From Chaetoceros tenuissimus (lineage: Eukaryota > Bacillariophyta > Thalassiosirophyceae > Chaetocerotales > Chaetocerotaceae), in contig BLLK01000038.1 in NCBI GenBank assembly GCA_021927905.1, forward strand, positions 992,001 to 1,056,000: 64,000 nt of DNA, in the 5' to 3' direction. A model generated the notes under the pieces. The model saw only the letters and a program-made list of their open reading frames with translations, was not told where the DNA came from and searched no databases. Below are positions 52,338-61,276 of this stretch, piece after piece. Every line of letters begins with the position of its first letter. Positions within the stretch are counted from its first letter, which is position 1. The position numbers and the translations under genes were made by a program.

Positions 52338-54380
52338 ATGGCTCATGCTGGACAAGGAGCCATTCCGGCAGCGCCCGCTGCGCCAACAACAACTTACTTC
52401 GACCTTTTCAGCGATGCTACGAACAACACTATGGATGGACATGTTCAGACCCTACTTGCTCCGTACACTGACTTCAATAACTTTACACCTGTCCAAGTAG
52501 AAGAAACTGCGTTATCTGGTAGACAAGGCCAACCAGCCGTGACATACTGCTTCATAGTATACCATGAAGATTCAGAGAAGATTCATGCCTACATCAACCC
52601 AGCAACCTACACTGCTTCTCCCATTAGAGCTACTCCTCATGAAGGTGAAATTTTTATTCAAATTGGAGATTTGATGGAGCAACAGTTCTCCTTAGCGATT
52701 TGGCCTCGTTCCATGTATCATCAGTCCAATAACATGTTGGTGCCAACTGCGGCTCAACTGGACAACTTGATCGCGGCGGATCCCGATGACGAACTTTTCG
52801 GCCCATTTCAAGCCAATGACCCTAATGTTGAGCTTATCCGTACAAGGTATTGCTGCTTAGTGCCACATGCATATGTACCATTGGTAATAGATCGTCCACA
52901 CACACCTAAGGAACTCTGGACTACTCTGAGAGGAGCCATCGTCACTGATCAATTGGAACAGCAATGTGAACCACTGATTAATTATCTGAGAGCATGCATG
53001 AGTCGTCCTACACCTAATGATTTATCACATCTGGCTCTAGACTCTGAAGATCTACCTACTGTAGTAGCCTTGGATCCGGATTTGATTGCACATCGTAGAA
53101 GACTTCTGTATGAGGATTTTCCCCATTTTAACAACGCGGTTGGACACGCACAAGCTACGCTAGTGAGCCAAGGCATTCATGCCTTGACACAAGAGGTACA
53201 TTTGGGAAGAATCGAGAGTCAACAGGAAAGGGATAGGGCAAGGAACAAGACTTTCCAGTCGGAGTATCCAGCGTCGTATGACAAACTTCTTACTTATGCA
53301 CAAGTCCAAAATGGAAACTTATTGCAACCTGTTTGGAACCAGTTGGCTAGGTCTAAAAAGGGGGATCGGATCAGAATCCTCAGCCAGCACTTGGAACTCG
53401 CCAAACAGCAGTTGCATCTCACCTATGTGAAAGTTGATACCACTCCAGGGATCTTGGAGAAAATCTTGAATCTGCAATTCCACTCAGCCTCCGCTGCAGG
53501 TGACTTTAAGGAATATTTTAATTCCTTCCTTCTTGATACCAGCAATTCCAGCGTAGTACAGCAAGCTACTTTGTACGAAACGTTACACTCGGGTGGAGCA
53601 GCACCTTCGGCTGCGGACCTTCAGCTCATCTCAGGTTTGGACATCAAGGCCTCCACGGATACTGTCAGCTATTTGCACCTGATTCAGAAATATCTCATCT
53701 ATCATCAGTGCCTCTGGGGAGGTGCACATCCGGTAACAACCAATCTTGCTACTTATTATCGTATGTTAAACCAGAAGCAGGTAGAGCTTCAGATGTATCA
53801 AGCGGGTTGTGAATTGAATGGCAGACTCCTCTTTTGGCCTCGGCTTCAGTTCAAACTGCAGACGGAGATAGATTATTGGTTCGATATGGCTTCTTACCCA
53901 AATGTTCAGCCTGCAGATCTTCCCACTCTGAATACACATGGAGTTTTCCAATCCATTCGTCTGCATCAGCAATGGGAGCCAGTCATGGGATCTCATTTTC
54001 TGGAGCAGTTGGGATTAACCAATGTAAATCCATCACCTTCACTTACTACTGGAGGATTGCAAGGACGTGATGACAGTGATAGCAGAGCCACACCTGGAGG
54101 AAACCGTACTATCACAAATCCTACCTTCAATGCCGACCTATTCAACCAATACAGAGAGGATAGATCCATGCGAGCTAGAGATGTAAGATCTAGATGGTTA
54201 GCAGCAGGATTAGAGTTGCCCAAATCCCGTGTAGACTCCAACAAGACGATGTGCCTTGCTTACCATGTGAAGGGTACCTGCAATGAAGGTTGCAACTCTT
54301 CTTATGATCATGTCCCTTATTCTGCCAGCCAATATGCACCGATGGTGCAGTTGTGCTCGGAGCACTGGCCTCACCAGTGA
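52338..54380 (+). CDS. Gag-like protein of the retroelement
   Basis: First frame of the element, 680 residues. Gag-like by position and by a Cys/His cluster near the C-terminus (CLAYHVKGTCNEGC). No enzyme motif. Part of the fossil element described at 52103-58211. Confidence 0.7.
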   Translation: MAHAGQGAIPAAPAAPTTTYFDLFSDATNNTMDGHVQTLLAPYTDFNNFTPVQVEETALSGRQGQPAVTYCFIVYHEDSEKIHAYINPATYTASPIRATPHEGEIFIQIGDLMEQQFSLAIWPRSMYHQSNNMLVPTAAQLDNLIAADPDDELFGPFQANDPNVELIRTRYCCLVPHAYVPLVIDRPHTPKELWTTLRGAIVTDQLEQQCEPLINYLRACMSRPTPNDLSHLALDSEDLPTVVALDPDLIAHRRRLLYEDFPHFNNAVGHAQATLVSQGIHALTQEVHLGRIESQQERDRARNKTFQSEYPASYDKLLTYAQVQNGNLLQPVWNQLARSKKGDRIRILSQHLELAKQQLHLTYVKVDTTPGILEKILNLQFHSASAAGDFKEYFNSFLLDTSNSSVVQQATLYETLHSGGAAPSAADLQLISGLDIKASTDTVSYLHLIQKYLIYHQCLWGGAHPVTTNLATYYRMLNQKQVELQMYQAGCELNGRLLFWPRLQFKLQTEIDYWFDMASYPNVQPADLPTLNTHGVFQSIRLHQQWEPVMGSHFLEQLGLTNVNPSPSLTTGGLQGRDDSDSRATPGGNRTITNPTFNADLFNQYREDRSMRARDVRSRWLAAGLELPKSRVDSNKTMCLAYHVKGTCNEGCNSSYDHVPYSASQYAPMVQLCSEHWPHQ

Positions 54381-54398
54381 AAACTTGGCTGGAAGGAA

Positions 54399-56873
54399 TT
54401 GAATAGTGTAGCGCCTAATTTAAGCCCAGTTACCCTTACTTCTATTCCTATTCCTTCGGTCTCGCCAACCAACCCCCTTCAAACAAAACCCCCATCAAAT
54501 AACGATGCAAAACGCATCAAGGTGAATGTGGAAACTAGTGTAAAAAACACTAAACTTCCACATCACCGTGATATTGGTAAGTTAATTGAATCGGATGCTG
54601 ATTTGTTTAGGAAAGTGGGTTGGAGAAAGTTCATACAGATTAAAAGAGGCAGAGTCGACTTAGCAACTACAAATATAAATCATCCTGCTGGTCATGTACT
54701 GAACCAGTACAGAAAGAGAGGAGTTCCAGTTCGTTTCAAAACCAAGCCGTGGAGCAAAGAACGTATTGATGAAGCGCTGCAAAGAGGCAGTCATCGGTCT
54801 TGCTTCGAGTATCTTGATTTTCTGGAGGAAGAGTTTGTGGATATGATGCAGAAAGGGCAGTGGATCATCCTGCCATTCGAAGACGTTCAGTCATTGCCAA
54901 ACCTACGCCTATCACCACCTGGAGTTGTTCCACAACGCGAGAGAAGACCTAGATGGATTGTCGATTATAGCTTCTACAATATAAATGAAGACACGTTGCC
55001 ACTGGTCTTGGATTCCATGCAATTTGGTCATGCTTTGGATAGAATACTTCGCGAAATATTGCTTTCCAATCCCAATCATGGACCAGTCCAGCTTATGAAG
55101 GTAGACTTATCCGATGGCTTTTATCGGTTGTGCCTCAACATTGACGATATACCCAAGCTGGGAGTGACCTTCCCTTCTGCAACACACAACAACCTTGTAG
55201 CCTTTCCACTAGTATTGCCAATGGGCTGGAAGAATTCTCCTCCAGCGTTCTGTACTGCCACTGAAACAATTGCTGACCTAGCCAATCGTTCACTACAAGC
55301 TGGAAGTCCTTCTGCAGCTCATCCACTTTCTAAACATGCTGCACCTATGGATGGCCCAATATCACCCCCAACTGCTACAGCTACTGCGCTGCAGCCCCCA
55401 TTTGTTTCAGCTACCACGCTGAATTCATCACTATCACAAACTGATATTCCTACGGTTAGAGATCCGTCTCTACCCTTCCCTATGACATTACTACAGTATA
55501 TCGACGTATTTGTTGATGACTTCATTGCCCTTGCACAAACTGGTAATCGAAATTACGTCCGAGACACATTGTTACACGCAATTGATACAGTGTTCCGTCC
55601 CAATGACTTCTATGACAGTGAATACAGACGCGAACCAGTGTCACTCAAAAAGTTGAGAAAGGGAGATTGCTCTTGGAGCACAATCAAGCTAGTGCTTGGG
55701 TGGATCATAAATACAGTAGCAATGACCATTGAGCTTCCACAGCATCGTCAGGAAAGACTTGGCGCCATTCTATCGAGTATTCCCTCAACACAGAAACGCA
55801 TAGGTGTCAAGAAATGGCATAAGCTTCTTGGTGAATTACGGTCTATGGCTTTAGCACTACCTGGTGCAAGATGTATGTTTGGAATGATGCAAGAAGCGTT
55901 GCGATCGTTGGATAAGAGAAGTCGAATTTCTTTGCGGAAGGGTGTACATCAATCGATTGCAGATTTTCAATGGATGCTCAAAGACATTTCAAAGAGACCA
56001 ACTCGTATTGCCGAGCTAGTGCCACTTTTACCATCAGCTTTAGGCTTTCATGATGCGTCAGGTGAAGGAGCAGGCGGTGTTTGGTTCCCTTCTCACACAA
56101 TTGGAAGTCGTATGAAAAACAAAAACACATTGCATCCGTTACTGTGGAGATACAAGTGGCCTCAAGACATCATTGATGACTTGGTCACCGAAGACAATCC
56201 TCAAGGAAAGATTACAAATTCCGATTTAGAATTAGCTGGAGGATTACTACACTTGGATGTGATAGCACATTGTTTGGATGTTCGAGAAAGGACACTGGTC
56301 AGCAAGACGGATAATCTGGCTACTCTCTTCTGGGAAAGGAAAGGAAGTGCAACAAATGCAGCAGTAACACATCAACTCTTGAGACTCTTTGGAATTCATC
56401 AGCGCTTTCATAGATACGTTCCTAGGCATGATTACATCTCCGGACCATCCAATCCTCTTGCTGATGACTCTTCTCGTTTATTCCATTTATCCAATTGCGA
56501 ACTTCTCACTCACTTTAATTCCAAATTCAAACAGAAATACACCTTCAAAATTGTGCACCCGACACAAAAGCTGATTTCTGGCGTGATCTCGGCTTTGCGG
56601 AACAAGAAGTTCGACAAGGAGTTACTACTGGACGTTCCGCCGCCTCTGACACACACTGGGAAAAGTGGATTGAGTTCACAAGTGTCCTGGGCCAAGATCC
56701 CTTACTCCAAACCGTCGAGGACAAAGTACCGTACCTACAAGTCTTCCTCCACAGAGTACGACACGGATTCTATGCAGCCAACAAGAATCCAATACGCGCT
56801 CGATCAGCTGAAGATTACCTACGGAGCATTGGACAGACGTACCTTGAATTGGGTGAACAGGACCCAAGACTAA
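54399..56873 (+). CDS. Reverse transcriptase / RNase H of the retroelement
   Basis: Second frame of the element, about 820 residues. A reverse transcriptase domain in the first two thirds (FVDDF at the active-site box) is followed by an RNase H region. Domain order agrees with DIRS/Ngaro elements. Confidence 0.88.
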   Translation: MNSVAPNLSPVTLTSIPIPSVSPTNPLQTKPPSNNDAKRIKVNVETSVKNTKLPHHRDIGKLIESDADLFRKVGWRKFIQIKRGRVDLATTNINHPAGHVLNQYRKRGVPVRFKTKPWSKERIDEALQRGSHRSCFEYLDFLEEEFVDMMQKGQWIILPFEDVQSLPNLRLSPPGVVPQRERRPRWIVDYSFYNINEDTLPLVLDSMQFGHALDRILREILLSNPNHGPVQLMKVDLSDGFYRLCLNIDDIPKLGVTFPSATHNNLVAFPLVLPMGWKNSPPAFCTATETIADLANRSLQAGSPSAAHPLSKHAAPMDGPISPPTATATALQPPFVSATTLNSSLSQTDIPTVRDPSLPFPMTLLQYIDVFVDDFIALAQTGNRNYVRDTLLHAIDTVFRPNDFYDSEYRREPVSLKKLRKGDCSWSTIKLVLGWIINTVAMTIELPQHRQERLGAILSSIPSTQKRIGVKKWHKLLGELRSMALALPGARCMFGMMQEALRSLDKRSRISLRKGVHQSIADFQWMLKDISKRPTRIAELVPLLPSALGFHDASGEGAGGVWFPSHTIGSRMKNKNTLHPLLWRYKWPQDIIDDLVTEDNPQGKITNSDLELAGGLLHLDVIAHCLDVRERTLVSKTDNLATLFWERKGSATNAAVTHQLLRLFGIHQRFHRYVPRHDYISGPSNPLADDSSRLFHLSNCELLTHFNSKFKQKYTFKIVHPTQKLISGVISALRNKKFDKELLLDVPPPLTHTGKSGLSSQVSWAKIPYSKPSRTKYRTYKSSSTEYDTDSMQPTRIQYALDQLKITYGALDRRTLNWVNRTQD

Positions 56874-57688
56874 ATTGTCATGATAACATTGATTTTCGTT
56901 TGGCAAGGATGATCAAGTCTTACAAGAAAAAGGACCCGCCTCCAAATAGAGTGAAGCCAGTTCCTCTTTCAGTCATCCGTCGAATTGCACAAATTGCTTT
57001 CTCTGGCAACAGCTTCAATCAACATGCCACAGCCGACATGATAATCATTGCTTTCTTCTTTCTTCTTCGTCCTGGAGAATATTCTTACTCCAACACCGAT
57101 AGTGATCCCTTTCTTCTTGCTGATGTTCAATTTTGGATTGGCCATCAGCGACTCAACACAATGACAGCTACACCCACACAACTCCGTCAAGCCACTTTTG
57201 TTTCATTAACATTCACTACGCAAAAGAATGGAGTTCGTGGAGAAGTCATTGGACTCTCATGCAGTGGAGAATTCTACCTCTGTCCAGTCAAAGCGCTGGC
57301 ACGTAGAGTCATTCATTTGAAACAGCATAACGCTGCACCAAATACACCACTGTGTACATATTTTTGCCAAGAACGACAACGTCTTGTGCATGTTTGTCCA
57401 TCTGATATAACAAACACTCTTCGCACAAATGTTGCTGCTCTTGGTCCCGCCCTTGGTTTCCTTCCATCCGATGTTAGCGCACGCTGCTTGCGAGCTGCTG
57501 GTGCAAATGCTCTGCTGTGCGCAAATGTCGATTCTGATGTCATCCGTCTTCTTGGACGCTGGAGATCTGATGAAATGCTACGATACCTACATCTGCAAAA
57601 TTCTCAACTTATGCAACACTTCAGTCAACGCATGCTGACTGGTGGCAATTTCACCTTAATTCCAAACCAAGAAGTCCCTCTCTTTTAA
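56849..57688 (+). CDS. Tyrosine recombinase of the retroelement
   Basis: Third frame, overlapping the end of the second. The C-terminal half has the tyrosine recombinase pattern (RCLRAAGANALL, then LLGRWRSDEMLRYLH). This enzyme, in place of an integrase, defines the DIRS/Ngaro class and explains the absence of target duplications. Confidence 0.85.
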   Translation: MGEQDPRLNCHDNIDFRLARMIKSYKKKDPPPNRVKPVPLSVIRRIAQIAFSGNSFNQHATADMIIIAFFFLLRPGEYSYSNTDSDPFLLADVQFWIGHQRLNTMTATPTQLRQATFVSLTFTTQKNGVRGEVIGLSCSGEFYLCPVKALARRVIHLKQHNAAPNTPLCTYFCQERQRLVHVCPSDITNTLRTNVAALGPALGFLPSDVSARCLRAAGANALLCANVDSDVIRLLGRWRSDEMLRYLHLQNSQLMQHFSQRMLTGGNFTLIPNQEVPLF

Positions 57689-57716
57689 ACCCCACCCGTC
57701 TATGGCTTTGGTGGCA

Positions 57717-57855
57717 GGCAAGATGATTCTCAAATGCATCTTACCTTGGCGGCATGGTTGAGGTTTCCTAGTAAACATCAATTTTCGCCAATGCTCTTAT
57801 AAATTAGCTATAGACACTAGAAGAGAAAGTGACGAATGGCAGTGGTGGTAACCAC
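57717..57855 (+). repeat. Split direct repeat B1
   Basis: Internal repeat of 139 bp, identical by eye to B2 at 58073-58211. It ends in the CAC core shared with the start of A2. Confidence 0.93.
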
Positions 57856-58049
57856 GGCAAATGTGGAACGTCTCGTAGAGGGGTTAGACACCAGGTTATC
57901 ATCCTTCAATGTACATCCACGTGTACCCCTCAACGAGATATTCTTCATCACCAGCAACACTTGAATGTTGAAAGGAAACAACTACCTAATGGTTGTTCTC
58001 AGTTGTTTCTTAATTCACGCTTAGTAGATAAGATAGAAAAATTAAAAAG
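57853..58049 (+). repeat. Split direct repeat A2
   Basis: Second copy of A, directly abutting B1 at the shared CAC. A 23-bp C-rich spacer separates it from B2. Confidence 0.93.
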
Positions 58050-58072
58050 CCTCTCCCACCCACCCCCGCCTT

Positions 58073-58211
58073 GGCAAGATGATTCTCAAATGCATCTTAC
58101 CTTGGCGGCATGGTTGAGGTTTCCTAGTAAACATCAATTTTCGCCAATGCTCTTATAAATTAGCTATAGACACTAGAAGAGAAAGTGACGAATGGCAGTG
58201 GTGGTAACCAC
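58073..58211 (+). repeat. Split direct repeat B2
   Basis: Right terminal repeat, identical by eye to B1. Its last ~50 bases, read on the minus strand, now encode the C-terminal tail of the neighbouring host gene. Confidence 0.93.
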
Positions 58212-59560
58212 TCTTTCAATATTTTTTCATGCCAAAAGTCAAACGAAAAGATTGTTTCGTCAGATTCTGTCATTGCTGTGAAATTAAAAGGTTGCTTCCC
58301 TACAGGTTTAATAATATCGACCTTCATTCCAAGTGGTAAAAGAAGTTGATAGTCCACCAGATCAATCACATGATCGATACTATGAAACGTGTAAATTTTG
58401 TCTGTCTCAAATGTATGCTTGCTTGCAGTCTTTGGATTACCCAATATCTTTGCCCTTTTCTTGGATGATTTCAGACAATTACTCATGAAAGTTTCTTCTG
58501 GAAGAGATGAGGAGGTAATATCAGGCTCCTCTCCTACATCATTGATACTCATGGTGTGACAACCAGAACCAATTGGTGCCAACACTGAATGTCTTTTCTC
58601 ACCTAGATTGAGTCTAATTCCTGGTGCAAATTTGTCAAAGACTCCTTGTAGAAATTTAATCATTCTTGGTGAAAAGGGAACATTTAGAGGCTTATCAAAC
58701 ATGGCACCAAACAAAACTTTGTCCATAGGAAAAGCTTTCTTGAATCTACCTTGAACAACAATTTGTCTTTGTGTATTTTGTGAAGTTTCTTTCTTTTGAG
58801 TAGCAAAATACTCATCACGTTTCTCTGAATCATCACATACACCATGTGCAAAGCGGATAAGAGCTTGTCCTTTGAATGTTTCAGTTTCAATCTCAAATGG
58901 AGTCCCAACTGGAAGAGACTCTTGACGTGATAGAGTAGGGCAGGATGTTCCTCTACTTGGACAGATATAAACAGGTTTATAAACCGACTTGGAAATCTCT
59001 GGCGATTGTTCCATAGACTCATTTTTCTTCTGTTCTATTTTTATTGCCATAGATTCTTGGTCGTTTTCTCCTCCTTGCTGATGCTGACCTCTCCGTGGAG
59101 ACGTTTCTACTTTGCAAGCATGAATTGAAAAAATCAGTGAACTTATAAGAAAGAAAAAGTCATGATTTCGCAGTGTCTCGAGAGACTGGTGGTTGCACAA
59201 TGTATGACATATTGTAAGGAGAAACATGATCATATTCCTGCATTGATATTTATAGACAATCTCATCTTGTTTGCTGTTGCCTCTTTCTATGATTTCGAGA
59301 GTATCGCCATCAGACGACTCGTTAAGAACAGGATCCTCGTCCAGAGCAAGATAAGAAACAGCAGCTGTGGATTCAGTAGATTCTACTTCATTCAATTGCT
59401 CCTTATCAACTAGACTTTCGAATGCATTCGGAGTGCAGAATCCGGAGGAGAAAGAATAAATTAATTTTGGAACGAAGGAGAGAAATGAGGTGCATCCCCT
59501 ACTTGTCTCTTCGTCATCGCCATAGCTATTCTCTTTAGTAAGATTTTTATTCTTAGTCAT
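58160..59560 (-). CDS. DUF1769 (Duc1)-like protein with element-derived C-terminal tail
   Basis: Frame of 466 residues using ATG 59560 (MTKNKNLTKEN); the open frame extends further upstream without an ATG that looks better. The middle and C-terminal part resembles DUF1769: a lead-in GQALIRFAHGV, then QIVVQGRFKKAFPMDKVLFG, MFDKPLNVPFSP and LGMKVDIIKPVG. The fungal relative Duc1 sits at the cell cortex and may contact lipids. The function here is unknown. A hydrophobic stretch near 59110-59220 (FFFLISSLIFSIHAC) is either a membrane segment or an unspliced intron. The last 16 residues (WLPPLPFVTFSSSVYS) are encoded by retroelement repeat B2. Without the insertion the frame would stop at TGA right after KILKE. 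Confidence 0.6.
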   Translation of the reverse strand: MTKNKNLTKENSYGDDEETSRGCTSFLSFVPKLIYSFSSGFCTPNAFESLVDKEQLNEVESTESTAAVSYLALDEDPVLNESSDGDTLEIIERGNSKQDEIVYKYQCRNMIMFLLTICHTLCNHQSLETLRNHDFFFLISSLIFSIHACKVETSPRRGQHQQGGENDQESMAIKIEQKKNESMEQSPEISKSVYKPVYICPSRGTSCPTLSRQESLPVGTPFEIETETFKGQALIRFAHGVCDDSEKRDEYFATQKKETSQNTQRQIVVQGRFKKAFPMDKVLFGAMFDKPLNVPFSPRMIKFLQGVFDKFAPGIRLNLGEKRHSVLAPIGSGCHTMSINDVGEEPDITSSSLPEETFMSNCLKSSKKRAKILGNPKTASKHTFETDKIYTFHSIDHVIDLVDYQLLLPLGMKVDIIKPVGKQPFNFTAMTESDETIFSFDFWHEKILKEWLPPLPFVTFSSSVYS

Positions 59561-60151
59561 CCTGATACACTTACAATTACTACGAGATGTAATATTAGGA
59601 TTAGGGATAGTAACAACTAAGGGTATTATTGTGTTTACATCGACATAAACATGAAACATGCAAAGAAAAAGTTTGTTGCCCGCCGTTGATTGTTGATGCC
59701 CGCGGTTGATTAGTTGATGCCCAACGCCCAACGCATCAATTTGACATCATCATGTTATATCATACATACGACATTATATCATCAATTTCTATAGAATTAG
59801 CATCCTAATTGTCACATTTTATCAACAATGACGATCCACTGTTATTTGTATGGATTACGAGTGAATCACTGATTATTATATTTGCAGCGAATATTTTGGA
59901 TTTTTATACAAATTAGAAAGAAATAGATCTACCTAATTAAGCAGTGTGGCATATATGAATATAATCATTTCCCACTGTCATTCAATGACTCACAAAAGCA
60001 AACAATAGCCTGCACCTTCCTCCAATAATGAGTTAATGTAGACAAGGAGTCAAGCTGACTTCAAAGCTACCATAAGTTACATTCAGAATCAAAACACATT
60101 CCTATCCTACTTCAAAAAGCATACCCAGGGTGAATAACTCTTTTGCAATTT
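59561..60151. other. Intergenic region
   Basis: About 590 bp between the DUF1769-like start and the DUF3228 stop. It contains the short repeat at 59674-59737 and otherwise A+T-rich sequence without supported frames. Confidence 0.4.
59674..59737. repeat. Short imperfect tandem repeat (gttgatgcccgc type)
   Basis: Three to four imperfect units of about 17-21 bp built on gttgatgccc, in an otherwise A+T-rich flank. Seen directly; no role assigned. Confidence 0.6.
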
Positions 60152-60859
60152 CTAAGAGACAGTCGCATGCTTATTCCAGAATTTGTATGCCTCCATATAT
60201 GACTCTCTATCAAGTGGTACACCACTTCCGCCTTCTTCCTTTCCTAGAGCATTTCGCATTGCAGTAATAGGTGTCATTGGGATTTCATAATCAACATCTT
60301 GAGCTTTAATCGAGACAATCCCCCATGGCGCAGCTTCGCCAGATGCTTCCTTCCCCATGGATTCATTTTCTTTATTGATTTGTTCTCTACTGTACAAAAT
60401 CAAATCAAGGTACTTTGCTTTTGGAAGAGGATTTTCATCAGATACCACCAACTCTTTTGGAAAATACCTAGTCAATACTGGTAGCTCCTTATCATTTCTA
60501 GCTTCATATCTACTTCGAAGAAATTGTTCATTTTCCGAAGTAATTTCAAGCACATTGACTTGAGCATCAGTAAAATCATTTTCAATAAAGATATGTTTGC
60601 AGAATGGTGCATATCCATCTTTTAGATTGGATTCATCATAACGTTCGTTTGCAATTTCTTCAAATTTTTCGATGGAACAGTCGAATACTGTCCCTAGATA
60701 ATTTGCAGATGTATCGGATTCTGAGAATTGACGAAAGCAGAATGGGTCGACGACAAGGGACTTGGAAGCTGACATGGCTGATAATGATCTAGTAGCGACG
60801 AGAGTTGGTGAACGATGGGACTGCAGGGCTGTAAAAAGGGACAAGAGAGGTCTCATCAT
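60152..60859 (-). CDS. DUF3228 family protein, probably organellar
   Basis: Frame of 235 residues from ATG 60859 (MMRPLLSLFTALQSHRS); the open frame starts two codons earlier at GTG. The N-terminus is basic and hydroxylated without acidic residues to about residue 30, which fits a mitochondrial presequence. The body matches DUF3228 along its length: DPFCFRQFSES, LKDGYAPFCKHIF, FLRSRYEARNDKELPVLTRY, APWGIVSIKAQDVDYEIPM, ITAMRNALGKEEGGSGVPLD. The biochemical function of this family is not known to me. It is divergent from the Twinkle gene, which also has a mitochondrial-type N-terminus. Confidence 0.85.
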   Translation of the reverse strand: MMRPLLSLFTALQSHRSPTLVATRSLSAMSASKSLVVDPFCFRQFSESDTSANYLGTVFDCSIEKFEEIANERYDESNLKDGYAPFCKHIFIENDFTDAQVNVLEITSENEQFLRSRYEARNDKELPVLTRYFPKELVVSDENPLPKAKYLDLILYSREQINKENESMGKEASGEAAPWGIVSIKAQDVDYEIPMTPITAMRNALGKEEGGSGVPLDRESYMEAYKFWNKHATVS

Positions 60860-61276
60860 CTTCACAGTTAGAGAATAATGAGAGGACAGTGAATCAGTGT
60901 ATCTTTTGAATGATGAAGGTTTGTTGCGTGGTAAACAATAAACAAGATCTTTCTCAACTCATCCCCCTCGTTGCGAGAGGGGGCTCCTAATCATCTCTCT
61001 CTCTTTGGCGCCAACAGACAAATCATCAAATTGAAATTTTGATATTAGTGTGATTTAATTTTAGACAGATGTCCTAAGTATGATATGTACTGCTCGTCAT
61101 TGAAAATGAGTGAGTGAGTCGAGTCTTGTACACGAAAAGCGCGGCTTTAATTTTCAAAATGTACGAGTAGTAGTACATATCATATTGCCTCTACAGAGTG
61201 AAGTACACATTCAAATACAACCAGCCATAGTCATTACTTTGAACAAGGTAAAAGGCACCACTTATTTCAATATAGG
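60860..61276. promoter_or_regulatory. Divergent region between DUF3228 and Twinkle genes
   Basis: About 420 bp shared by two outward-facing genes with organelle-type presequences. It holds a G/C-rich hairpin at 60963-60983 (ccccctc and gagaggggg arms) that stands out in A+T-rich surroundings. Probable bidirectional promoter (inference). Confidence 0.4.

Larger units (their letters stand above)
52103..58211 (+). mobile_element. Tyrosine-recombinase retrotransposon, Ngaro/PAT-type (DIRS order), looks whole
   Basis: A 6.1-kb element with the split-direct-repeat plan A1 - reading frames - B1 - A2 - B2. Parts: a gag-like frame, a reverse transcriptase/RNase H frame, and a tyrosine recombinase frame, all long and open. 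Both A copies (197 bp) and both B copies (139 bp) look identical to each other by eye, so insertion appears recent. The same CAC trinucleotide sits at the left end, at the B1/A2 junction and at the right end. There is no target-site duplication, which is the mark of recombinase-mediated insertion of a circle. It is inserted at the 3' end of the DUF1769-like gene. No methylase domain was noticed, which favours Ngaro/PAT over DIRS1 proper. Confidence 0.9.

Noticed and set aside
57829-58158. Plus-strand frame across repeats B1, A2 and B2
   Set aside because: It is built only of non-coding terminal repeat sequence of the retroelement.
52103-58211. LTR retrotransposon or integrated virus
   Set aside because: No LTRs, no integrase and no target duplication; the repeat order and recombinase fit a Ngaro/PAT-type element.
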